A DNA stretch of 19,882 nucleotides, from contig CAJUMS010000035.1 in assembly GCA_910587465.1 (NCBI GenBank), positions 6,536 to 26,417 of the forward strand, written 5' to 3'. Position numbers and translations under genes: made by a program. The stretch comes from an uncultured Oscillospiraceae bacterium (lineage in GTDB: Bacteria; Bacillota; Clostridia; Oscillospirales; Ruminococcaceae). The notes below the pieces were generated by a model, which searched no databases, was not told where the DNA came from, and was given only the letters and a program-made list of their open reading frames with translations. Shown piece by piece: positions 7,237-13,612 of the stretch (its first letter is position 1; every line of letters begins with the position of its first letter).

Positions 7237-7509
7237 ATGGAATTCAACCGAAAAACTACGGGAACGGTCACAGATGTGAAAACCATATGGTGGATAAAGG
7301 TGAAGCTGAAAGCCGTGAGGACGAGCTCGACGGACGGCGCGGCGTTTCCGCACAGTATTAGGGTGAAGTATACGGCGGACGGAAAAGAGTACACGGCAAA
7401 GGTGTATATTCCGTGGAGGCTGATACCGCCCGAGGTCGGCGATGAAGTCGAAGTGCTATACTCCGACGGCAGACCGCGTCTCAGTTTTATAAATTGCTTT
7501 GGAGGTTGA
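7237..7509 (+). CDS. Small beta-rich protein of unknown function (DUF3592-like)
   Basis: A 90-aa protein. It reads as beta strands with alternating hydrophobics (TGTVTDVKTIWWIKVKLKAV; HSIRVKYTADGKEYTAKVYIPW; VGDEVEVLYSDGRPRLSF). The 'V.Y..DGKEY......P....GDEVEVLYS..RP' layout resembles DUF3592-type beta-barrel domains that often sit on membrane proteins, but no membrane segment is present here. Such short Clostridia proteins are known in databases only as hypothetical or with dubious names. It has its own promoter and SD. The SD of the next gene overlaps its stop (7501-7509), so it is translationally coupled to the XRE regulator and may form a pair with it. Confidence 0.75.
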   Translation: MEFNRKTTGTVTDVKTIWWIKVKLKAVRTSSTDGAAFPHSIRVKYTADGKEYTAKVYIPWRLIPPEVGDEVEVLYSDGRPRLSFINCFGG

Positions 7510-7513
7510 TAGA

Positions 7514-8317
7514 ATGACATTTGCGGAGAAATTAGCGGAACTCAGGAAACAGCGCGGCTGGTCGCAGGAGGAACTCGGAGAGCGGCTTGGCGTGACGCGG
7601 CAGACGGTGTCGAAGTGGGAGCTTGGGTCGACTACTCCCGAAATGGAAAAGCTCGCGGCAATGGGCGAGCTTTTCGGGATAACCTTGGATGAGCTTGTCC
7701 GCGGCGGGGAGAGTTGCCGGGTGGTTGGCGACGTTTCCGAACAGAAGGTCGTCGTGGTGAAGAAGTCAAGGTTTGTCAACGGCGAGTTCAAAAGCGAGAA
7801 AAAGGTGTTCGGAAAGCCGCTTGTACACGTCAACGTCAAGGGCAGGGCGAACGGATTTTTCGCGGTGGGACTTATGGCGAGAGGATTTTTCTCGGTCGGT
7901 CTGCTGTCGATGGGCGTGTTTTCGATAGGACTGCTGTCGATAGGCGTGGTGGTTCTCGGAGCGCTCGCGGGGATCGGCATCGCCGTCAGCGCGATGATTG
8001 CGGCGGGCGTGTTTGCATTCGGTGCGGTGGCGATCGGGGTGTTCGCGTTCGGCGCGGTATCGTTCGGGTGGCTCAGCTACGGCGCTTTAAGTGCGGGAAC
8101 GTACTCGCTGGGCGCGGTCTCAAGGGGAACTATCGCGATAGGCAGTAATGCGAGCGGAGTTATTGCTCTCGGCAAGGACACCGCGGGCGAGATACAGCTC
8201 CACCTGCCGATAACGGCGGATGAATTCCGCGCGGTCGTCGAGAGCCGCCTGCCGAACACGCCGAAATTTATAGTCGACCTCTTCTCATTGTTTGCGGAGA
8301 ACGTGGAGTTCGGCTGA
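7514..8317 (+). CDS. XRE-family regulator with Gly-every-fifth-residue repeat domain
   Basis: A 267-aa protein. The start is ATG 7514, eight bases after SD GGAGG at 7501-7505; an upstream TTG at 7499 would place the SD inside the gene. Residues 1-62 are a Cro/XRE helix-turn-helix (FAEKLAELRKQRGWSQEELG, VTRQTVSKWELG, LFGITLDEL). Residues 63-113 are a basic linker. Residues 114-220 are a regular repeat with Gly at 119, 124, 129, 134, 139, 144, 149, then a one-residue slip, then every fifth residue from 165 to 220, with hydrophobic or Ser residues between (VFSIG, LLSIG, VFAFG, AVSFG). This pattern suggests a pentapeptide-type beta-helix or a membrane-associated glycine-zipper stack. Residues 221-267 are a short amphipathic C-terminus. 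DNA target and ligand are unknown. The stop lies two bases from that of the convergent minus-strand gene. Confidence 0.88.
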   Translation: MTFAEKLAELRKQRGWSQEELGERLGVTRQTVSKWELGSTTPEMEKLAAMGELFGITLDELVRGGESCRVVGDVSEQKVVVVKKSRFVNGEFKSEKKVFGKPLVHVNVKGRANGFFAVGLMARGFFSVGLLSMGVFSIGLLSIGVVVLGALAGIGIAVSAMIAAGVFAFGAVAIGVFAFGAVSFGWLSYGALSAGTYSLGAVSRGTIAIGSNASGVIALGKDTAGEIQLHLPITADEFRAVVESRLPNTPKFIVDLFSLFAENVEFG

Positions 8318-8319
8318 GG

Positions 8320-9198
8320 TCAGAACCTTTCAAGCTCCGCGCCCGAATAAAAGGTGCGGAGTATCTCCTCGGCGGTGCTGCCGTTTTTCGCCATGAAGTC
8401 GGCACCGTTTATGCTCATGCCCTTGTTCTCGCCTAATCCGAGACAGGTGAAACGGAATTTGTCCTCGGTGTACTCGACGGTTATCGCGACGCTGCGCAGT
8501 CCGAACGCCTGTTTCAGTGCCGCGCCCGTTATCCGTTCGCCGTTGAACTCGATATACAGGAGCGTTCCGGTGTCGGCGTAAACCGCGTTTGCGAACCATT
8601 CCGAGCAGTCGGGCGATATCGTTCCGCTTTTGTGAAGCGCGCGCCTCACCTCCTCGGTCGTGAACGCGGTGCGGCTCTCGAAACCCTCCGCGCCGATATC
8701 GCACGGCAGCGCGACCGAGCACGATATTGGCGGGCACTCGTCCGTCCTGCCCGAGGACATTCCGCACATCTGCGCGTTTATCGGTTCGCCGTCGAGCGTC
8801 AAAAGCAGCTTTTCGGCGGTGCGGACAGCGTTTGTGACGCGTTCGTCGGGCTTTTCGCTGTCGATGAACGGGAAATCCGCGCCGACCGTGAAGTCCGCGC
8901 CCATGTTTTCAAAGCCACTCTTTACCGAAAGCGTGTATATGGCGCGGGAGTTCTCTGCGGCAGCGACTGCGGTAAGCGCCTCGTCCGCGAGGTTTTCGCC
9001 GTCCGTAAGCCCTGTCACGCACCCCGTAAGGAATTCATCATAGCTCATTGTGAGTATCTCGCCGCGCTCGGGGAGGTATACGCTCACGCGGCGCGGCACG
9101 GCGGCGCGGCTGTTCGCGGTAGCTGTCAGCAGTATGGCGGTAATCACCGATAAGAGGACTAGTGCCGCCGCTGATACAATGGTTATCTTTTTTGGCAT
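8320..9198 (-). CDS. SpoIID-like protein, active-site residues replaced
   Basis: A 292-aa protein with an N-terminal membrane anchor (about 5-26) and an extracytoplasmic SpoIID/LytB-like domain. Recognisable family signatures are YDEFLTGCVTG (53-63), an AVAAAENSRAIYTL segment (77-90, compare 'AQAVAARTYAL'), SSGRTDE (148-154), and GLGENKGMSINGADFMAKNG...EEILRTFYSG (254-286). SpoIID is a lytic transglycosylase acting on peptidoglycan during engulfment. Here the position of the catalytic Glu (canonical GVVAxE) is L64, the His of GHGVGMSQ is E257 and its Gln is I263, so transglycosylase activity is doubtful. Seven other Cys residues occur in 60-251 (60, 145, 155, 160, 166, 198, 252), possibly for metal binding or disulfides. 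The start has SD AAGGAG at about 9208-9213. It has its own promoter and is not next to spoIIQ or other sporulation genes. Confidence 0.85.
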   Translation of the reverse strand: MPKKITIVSAAALVLLSVITAILLTATANSRAAVPRRVSVYLPERGEILTMSYDEFLTGCVTGLTDGENLADEALTAVAAAENSRAIYTLSVKSGFENMGADFTVGADFPFIDSEKPDERVTNAVRTAEKLLLTLDGEPINAQMCGMSSGRTDECPPISCSVALPCDIGAEGFESRTAFTTEEVRRALHKSGTISPDCSEWFANAVYADTGTLLYIEFNGERITGAALKQAFGLRSVAITVEYTEDKFRFTCLGLGENKGMSINGADFMAKNGSTAEEILRTFYSGAELERF

Positions 9199-9270
9199 TT
9201 TGTGGTCTCCTTTCGAGGGGCTTTTTATTTTTTTGGTTTAGGTCGATTACTTTTCATTACATTTTGTTGT

Positions 9271-9288
9271 TTAGTGTAAAAACACTAA
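9271..9288 (-). promoter_or_regulatory. 18-bp perfect dyad over the SpoIID-like gene promoter
   Basis: TTAGTGT and ACACTAA flank AAAA in a 7-4-7 perfect inverted repeat. It covers the -10 and part of the spacer of the minus-strand promoter, a position expected for a repressor operator. The regulator is not identifiable from the site alone; the half-site is not a Rex half-site. Confidence 0.6.
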
Positions 9289-9301
9289 CTTCAAGGTGCA
9301 A
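9273..9301 (-). promoter_or_regulatory. Minus-strand promoter for the SpoIID-like gene
   Basis: On the minus strand TTGCAC (9301-9296) and TACACT (9278-9273) are 17 bp apart. The start of transcription would be near 9266, about 68 bases before the ATG at 9198. Moderate hexamers, correct spacing. Confidence 0.6.
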
Positions 9302-9426
9302 TAACAAAAAGAAACATAATATATTGCAGAGAAATTCGCCTGCAATCAAACAAAAAAACATGTATGTGCTTTAATTCTCATTTGTGCATTTTGCAATATC
9401 GTAATCAAAATAATTCAAATCAGCAC
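9302..9426. other. AT-rich intergenic stretch without a gene
   Basis: Between the divergent promoters (9301 and 9427) the DNA is AT-rich. I see no ORF with SD, no palindrome of note and no RNA gene. It may carry activator sites that the sequence alone does not reveal. Confidence 0.6.
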
Positions 9427-9455
9427 TTGACTTTATTTTAAAAGTGTAGTATAAT
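9427..9455 (+). promoter_or_regulatory. Sigma-A promoter for citrate synthase
   Basis: TTGACT at 9427-9432 and TATAAT at 9450-9455, spacer 17 bp, with the same TGTAG just before the -10 as in the acn promoter. Transcription should start near 9462. No Rex-like 7-4-7 site overlaps it, unlike the acn promoter. Confidence 0.88.
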
Positions 9456-9458
9456 TAA

Positions 9459-9525
9459 AAGGTAATGAATTGCCGAAGGGGATAAATTTCATTGGCATGA
9501 TACATAGTACCTTAACCCCGCCGGC
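9459..9525 (+). ncRNA. Possible structured leader of citrate synthase mRNA
   Basis: GCCG (9472-9475) and GGGG (9478-9481) can pair with CGGC (9522-9525) and CCCC (9516-9519), forming an interrupted stem around a 34-nt loop just before the SD. A competing 6-bp pairing AAGGTA (9459-9464) with TACCTT (9508-9513) is mutually incompatible unless a pseudoknot forms. It matches no riboswitch class I can recognise. Low confidence. Confidence 0.25.
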
Positions 9526-9543
9526 TGTAATGGAGTGATTGAA

Positions 9544-10908
9544 ATGGATAAAATGGAACAGCTTAAATCCACCGACAGATTAAAGCAGATGTGCGCGGAT
9601 TTTGTGGAAAACAGCCTTATTGACAGCTCGCTGTACAATAAATTCGGAGTTAAGCGCGGTCTGCGTAACTCCGACGGCTCGGGCGTGGTCGCGGGAATAA
9701 CGAACGTCTGCTGCGTTCACGGATACGTGCTCAGCGAGGGCGACAAGCAGCCCATAGACGGCGAGCTGATCTACCGCGGCTACAATATCCGTGACCTTGT
9801 TGGCGGAGTGCTGAACGATAACCGCTTCGGCTATGAGGAGGTCGCATATCTGCTGCTGTTCGGCGTGCTGCCGAACGAGCGCGAGCTTACAAGCTTTTCG
9901 CGCCTTATCGCCGAGTACCGCGAGCTTCCGCGCTATTTCAGCGAGGACGTTATCATGCGCAATCCCTCGCCGAATATAATGAACAAAATGCAGCAGGCGG
10001 TGCTCACGCTGTACAGCTGCGACAGCGCTCCGGAGGACAAGTCGGTCGAGAGCGAGATGATGAAAGCGATCTCGGTCATCTCAAAGCTGCCCGCAATAAT
10101 GGTGGCGAGCTATCAGACCATGCGCCGCTTTTACTACAACGATACCATGGTAATGCACCAGATAAACAAGGAGGAGAGCCTTGCCGAAAGCATTCTCTCC
10201 ACCCTGCGCGACGACCGCGCGTACACTCCCGAGGAGGCAAAGCTGCTCGACGTGTGTCTTATGCTCCATGCGGAGCACGGCGGCGGTAATAACTCTACGT
10301 TTACATGCCGCACGGTGTCTTCGTCGGGGACGGACGCGTATTCGGCGTATTCGGCGGCAATAGGTTCGCTGAAGGGTCCTCGTCACGGCGGCGCGAATAT
10401 CAAGGTAATGGAAATGCTCGAGCACGTCAAGACGGGCGTCAAGGATTGGGAAAACGACGATGAGGTCCGCGAATTCCTCCGCAAGCTCCTGCGCAAGGAG
10501 GCGGGCGACAAGTCGGGACTGATATACGGTATGGGTCACGCGGTGTATACGTTGTCCGACCCGCGCGCGGTGATACTTAAGTCCAACGCGATGAAGCTCG
10601 CCGAGGGCACGGAGTTCGAAGCGGAGTTCAGACTGCTCGACAGTATCGAAAGGCTCACCCCTGCGGTGTTCGCCGAGGAGCGCGGCGATATTAAAAATAT
10701 ATGTGCGAACGTGGATATGTATTCGGGGCTTGTATATAAAATGCTGAAGATACCCGTGGAGATGTACACGGCGCTGTTCGCGTGCGCGAGAATGGCAGGC
10801 TGGTGCGCTCACAGAATGGAAGAGATGATAAACGGAAAGCGTATCATCAGACCCGCCTACAAGGCGATAAATCTGAATAAGGGGTACATACCGCTGGATA
10901 AGCGATAA
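9544..10908 (+). CDS. gltA: Citrate synthase
   Basis: A 454-aa citrate synthase: oxaloacetate plus acetyl-CoA to citrate. Catalytic residues are visible: H245 in LHAEHGGGNNSTF, H332 in GMGHAVYTLSDPRA, and D391 in NVDMYSGLVY. Further conserved pieces are YRGYNIRDL (77-85), GSLKGPRHGGAN (274-285) and IIRPAY (434-439). It is a Si-type citrate synthase, not the Re-citrate synthase used by some Clostridia. The length, about 450, is slightly long with an extended N-terminus. The start at ATG 9544 is preferred because TGGAG at 9531-9535 is eight bases upstream; a GTG at 9535 would have no SD. It is a separate unit with its own promoter but a functional partner of acn and icd located upstream. Confidence 0.95.
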   Translation: MDKMEQLKSTDRLKQMCADFVENSLIDSSLYNKFGVKRGLRNSDGSGVVAGITNVCCVHGYVLSEGDKQPIDGELIYRGYNIRDLVGGVLNDNRFGYEEVAYLLLFGVLPNERELTSFSRLIAEYRELPRYFSEDVIMRNPSPNIMNKMQQAVLTLYSCDSAPEDKSVESEMMKAISVISKLPAIMVASYQTMRRFYYNDTMVMHQINKEESLAESILSTLRDDRAYTPEEAKLLDVCLMLHAEHGGGNNSTFTCRTVSSSGTDAYSAYSAAIGSLKGPRHGGANIKVMEMLEHVKTGVKDWENDDEVREFLRKLLRKEAGDKSGLIYGMGHAVYTLSDPRAVILKSNAMKLAEGTEFEAEFRLLDSIERLTPAVFAEERGDIKNICANVDMYSGLVYKMLKIPVEMYTALFACARMAGWCAHRMEEMINGKRIIRPAYKAINLNKGYIPLDKR

Positions 10909-10912
10909 GCTC

Positions 10913-10941
10913 TTGACAAATCGTGTTAATTGTATTATAAT
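10913..10941 (+). promoter_or_regulatory. Sigma-A promoter ahead of the 11019 gene
   Basis: Consensus TTGACA at 10913-10918 and TATAAT at 10936-10941, spacer 17 bp. The predicted start near 10948 is two bases before a terminator-like hairpin (10950-10984), an unusual arrangement. It begins four bases after the citrate synthase stop. Confidence 0.9.
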
Positions 10942-10949
10942 AAATAATA

Positions 10950-10990
10950 GCAGCCTGAACTTCGGCGAAGCCGAAGTTCTCTGCGTTTTT
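10950..10990 (+). terminator. Promoter-proximal terminator-like hairpin (attenuator candidate)
   Basis: GAACTTCGGC (10957-10966) pairs perfectly with GCCGAAGTTC (10970-10979) around GAA. GCAG (10950-10953) can extend the stem with CTGC (10981-10984). G and five T (10986-10990) follow. It can terminate citrate synthase mRNA, and it must also be passed by transcripts from the promoter at 10913. A second small stem, CCTTA (10992-10996) with TAAGG (11000-11004), covers part of the SD of the next gene. Confidence 0.7.
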
Positions 10991-11018
10991 GCCTTAAAAT
11001 AAGGAGACTGTTTATATT

Positions 11019-11948
11019 ATGAAAAAATCGCTTATAGCTATGATAGCGGGCTTTGTGCTGTGTACGGCGATAAGACTGTACACAATCGCAGCCTGCACGG
11101 ATATGACCACGGGATTTTATTATCACGACAGCGCTCTGTTGTGCAATATATTGTATTACGGGGCGGTGGCGCTGACGTTCGTCGGGGCAGTGATTGCGGC
11201 GCGGTTCGACGAAAAGGGCGAATTCGGCAGGATAGCGGAAACGGATATAACGGACGGACGCGCGGCGGTGATCGGTTTCGGCCTGCTGATATCGGCGATG
11301 TTTGCCGGGTACGAGGGCATGGCGGAGGCAAAAACGCTCACGCCGTCGTCAATGCTGATGATGGCGGATTACGCTTTCGCGGCAGGTGCGGCAATACTTG
11401 CGTTTATTATACTGTATAAAAAGGAATTCAAGCCGTTTATGGGCTTTATTTTGGCGCTCGGAGGAGCTTACTTCACGGCACGCGGAATAAACTGCTTTAA
11501 GGAGCGCATGGTCATAGCGTCGGTGTCCGAGTATGTTATCGCGGCTTTGTGCGCGGTGGGTGCGGCGGTTACGTTCCTGATGTTCGCGAGGTTCTTATCG
11601 GGGAACTCGGGAAAACACACGAAAAAGGCGATGTTCGGCTGGGGTACGGCAACGGCTGTCATGACGCTCTCGTCCGCGGCAGCGACGGCGCTCGCGCATC
11701 TGACCGCGCCCGAGGAGATATCGCGGCGCATAACGGTCTCGAAACGCGAGGCTGAGCTTTTCTTTCAGACCGTCTACGGCAAGGACGGGTATATGATGGT
11801 CTATACGCCGCTCGTCGATATCGTTACGGGGTTGTTTATCGCGGCGGTGCTGATAACGGTGCTGTACGCAAAGCATACGGAGGTCGCCGTGAACGCGGAG
11901 GGCACTGCCGAAAGCGCAGAGGTTATGACCGACGGAACAGAGGAATAA
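11019..11948 (+). CDS. Multi-pass membrane protein, unknown function
   Basis: A 309-aa hydrophobic protein with about eight membrane helices (roughly 4-24, 40-60, 82-100, 113-132, 138-155, 167-190, 203-225, 257-283) and an acidic C-terminal tail ending in MTDGTEE. No transporter, enzyme or sensor signature is recognised. SD AAGGAG at 11001-11006 is 12 bases before the ATG, which is a little long. It is monocistronic between its own promoter and a terminator at 11956-11987. Expression may be attenuated by the hairpin in its leader. Confidence 0.8.
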   Translation: MKKSLIAMIAGFVLCTAIRLYTIAACTDMTTGFYYHDSALLCNILYYGAVALTFVGAVIAARFDEKGEFGRIAETDITDGRAAVIGFGLLISAMFAGYEGMAEAKTLTPSSMLMMADYAFAAGAAILAFIILYKKEFKPFMGFILALGGAYFTARGINCFKERMVIASVSEYVIAALCAVGAAVTFLMFARFLSGNSGKHTKKAMFGWGTATAVMTLSSAAATALAHLTAPEEISRRITVSKREAELFFQTVYGKDGYMMVYTPLVDIVTGLFIAAVLITVLYAKHTEVAVNAEGTAESAEVMTDGTEE

Positions 11949-11955
11949 ATTTTTG

Positions 11956-11987
11956 AAGGGGGCGTTGAGCGTCCCCTTTGCTTTTTT
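11956..11987 (+). terminator. Intrinsic terminator after the 11019 gene
   Basis: AAGGGGGCG (11956-11964) pairs with CGTCCCCTT (11970-11978) with one wobble and a 5-nt loop, followed by TGC and six T at 11982-11987. Confidence 0.85.
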
Positions 11988-11999
11988 GTGAATTCACTC

Positions 12000-12028
12000 T
12001 TGACAACCCGTAAAGAATATGCTACAAT
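12000..12028 (+). promoter_or_regulatory. Sigma-A promoter for the AUA-start gene
   Basis: TTGACA at 12000-12005 and TACAAT at 12023-12028, spacer 17 bp; a start near 12035 leaves a leader of about 57 nt to ATA 12092. A GTGAATTCAC palindrome at 11988-11997 abuts the -35. Confidence 0.87.
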
Positions 12029-12091
12029 AAAAGCGGAGCACCGTCTCATAACAAAAAACGGTTATAAAAACTGCGAAAGGGGCTGGCACCC

Positions 12092-13387
12092 ATAGAAAAA
12101 AACGGCGGCGCAGCAAAGCTTACCGTCCGCGTACTTAATGCGGACAACGAGGAGATCGGTCTCACCTACCCGAAACGGGCGGCGGGACTGGTAAAAAAAG
12201 GTCGGGCACGCTATGTGAACGATCGTGAAATTCGTCTTAAAAGCGCAGCCGCCGTCGGCGCGTCAGCCAAAGGCGACGGGTCGACGAGTGAGCTCAAATG
12301 CGAAGCGATTGAGCGGCGGCGGAGCGTTTTTGATAGTGTGTCCGACGTAACGATATTTACGGAGGAAACCGAGATGGATAACAACAATATAATCACCCAA
12401 AATACAGACCGTACACAGCCTTATGTAATGCTGTACTTTAACGCGCGCGAATGGCACTTCAACAAGGACTGCAAGGACAACACGGGCTCGCGCTCGTTTA
12501 TGACGGGTCCCGACGGAGCGCTCACCGAGGCGTTCACGATAGGAAACTGGACGTGGAACTGGACGGAGATATGCTCAAAGCAGCTCACGCTCGCGAAGAA
12601 CACTCCGCATATGTTCACGTTCTGGCTCAACGGCGGCGAGAACGACCGCAACAACGAGGTCTGCCGCTTTGAGGTCATCTTCAACAACGACCACGAGAAC
12701 CGTTATACTTACAATCTGAACCGCAACTTCATACAGCCCGTAAAGCGGCTGAACGGCTGGGAGCTGTACGAGATACCGTTCATCACGGGCGAAAACGAGT
12801 ACACCGAGCTGCGTTTCGTAGCGCAGTACGCGTATATGACGGTTATGGCGGCAAAGGACAAGCTCGACTACGCCGAGTTCCCCGACACGGCGGACGAGTT
12901 CGCGGACGAGAGACCGCAGCGGCACAATATCGTCTTTCAGGACGGCTGGCCGACAAATAACTGGTACAGCACCAAAAATCTCCGGGCTCAAAGGAAGCAG
13001 CATGAACAGCGCGGGAATAACGAACAGTCCGAGAACCGCGATCTCAGCGGCGCAATGACGGGAATGGTGAGCGCGTTCAACGGGCTTTCGGGAGCGCTCG
13101 GCACGGTGAACTGTACGCTTTCGGGAGTTCCGCAGATGGTCACGGGCTGCATAATGAGCGCTTGCGATATGCTCCGCACAAGGATAACCGAGACGGTGGT
13201 GAAGTGCGGCGCGGACAATCCCGACGAGATAGCTGAGGCGGTGTGCGAGGAGTTCAACGACAGGCTCGGCGACGTTATCAACAACAACATCGAGTCCATG
13301 ACCGACAACGTAAACGATCTGCTCGGCGATATTCAAGGCACGCTTGAGGATCTCCGCGATACCGTCGAGGAGCTTAACGAGGACTAA
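12092..13387 (+). CDS. Uncharacterised 431-aa protein with apparent AUA start codon
   Basis: The open frame runs from a stop at 12065 to 13387, but contains no ATG, GTG or TTG until GTG 12215. The 41 codons before that GTG clearly encode protein: KLTVRVLNADNEEIGLTYPKRAAGLVKKGRARYVNDREI, a block I recall from N-termini of uncharacterised Firmicute proteins. SD AAAGGGG at 12076-12082 is nine bases before ATA 12092, while GTG 12215 has no SD. So ATA is the most likely start. Domains in order: N-terminal TYPKRAAGLVKKGRA module (about 10-50); a low-complexity linker (50-105); an aromatic-rich beta-type domain (about 107-265, with REWHF, NWTWNWTEI, VFQDGWPTNNWYS); a Gln/Asn-rich linker; and a helical, partly coiled-coil C-terminus (about 320-431). 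Function unknown. An annotation starting at 12215 would cut off the conserved module. It is followed by a terminator-like hairpin at 13425. Confidence 0.75.
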   Translation: MEKNGGAAKLTVRVLNADNEEIGLTYPKRAAGLVKKGRARYVNDREIRLKSAAAVGASAKGDGSTSELKCEAIERRRSVFDSVSDVTIFTEETEMDNNNIITQNTDRTQPYVMLYFNAREWHFNKDCKDNTGSRSFMTGPDGALTEAFTIGNWTWNWTEICSKQLTLAKNTPHMFTFWLNGGENDRNNEVCRFEVIFNNDHENRYTYNLNRNFIQPVKRLNGWELYEIPFITGENEYTELRFVAQYAYMTVMAAKDKLDYAEFPDTADEFADERPQRHNIVFQDGWPTNNWYSTKNLRAQRKQHEQRGNNEQSENRDLSGAMTGMVSAFNGLSGALGTVNCTLSGVPQMVTGCIMSACDMLRTRITETVVKCGADNPDEIAEAVCEEFNDRLGDVINNNIESMTDNVNDLLGDIQGTLEDLRDTVEELNED

Positions 13388-13424
13388 CCCGTTCTATGGG
13401 TGATATCCGTCTTAATTAAATACT

Positions 13425-13462
13425 ATACTTCGGGTGGAACGCCCGAAGTATTCTGCGTTTTT
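13425..13462 (+). terminator. Terminator-like hairpin after the AUA-start gene
   Basis: ATACTTCGGGTG (13425-13436) pairs with CGCCCGAAGTAT (13440-13451), 12 bp with one wobble and a GAA loop. TCTGCG and five T (13458-13462) follow. The loop, the ACTTCGG core and the tail CTGCGTTTTTG match the hairpin at 10950, while the stem ends differ in a base-pair-preserving way. Confidence 0.75.
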
Positions 13463-13521
13463 GGTTTGGCATTGCCTTTATGGCAATGCCATTTCGCGTT
13501 TCACGCGAAACCGCCAAAAGC
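13457..13521 (+). ncRNA. Candidate three-way-junction RNA or nested-palindrome element
   Basis: Three stems can form together: P1 13457-13464 with 13514-13521 (8 bp, one wobble), P2 13468-13476 with 13482-13490 (9 bp, perfect) and P3 13492-13498 with 13504-13510 (7 bp, perfect), joined by 1-3 nt. The 5' strand of P1 is the T-run of the preceding terminator, so P1 and the terminator compete. Could be a structured RNA, an antitermination device or a repetitive extragenic palindrome. No gene is credible in 13388-13612; a 61-aa ORF there lacks an SD. Confidence 0.45.
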
Positions 13522-13612
13522 CGCGTGTTGTCTCTTCCCAAAATGTTTTCAGTTTTTTACAGTTTTTCATATGATATTCTGTTAGTGATAAATTCACGAA
13601 AGGAGTGTCATT

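Noticed and set aside
8315..8322. Shared terminator between the convergent XRE and SpoIID-like genes
   Set aside because: Only two bases separate the stops and no hairpin with a T-run is visible, so no terminator is called.
13425..13521. CRISPR or tandem repeat array
   Set aside because: The elements are inverted, not direct, repeats and do not recur at regular spacing.
13400..13585. 61-aa ORF in the hairpin cluster
   Set aside because: No SD, spans three hairpins and a T-run, Cys/Phe-rich nonsense-like product.
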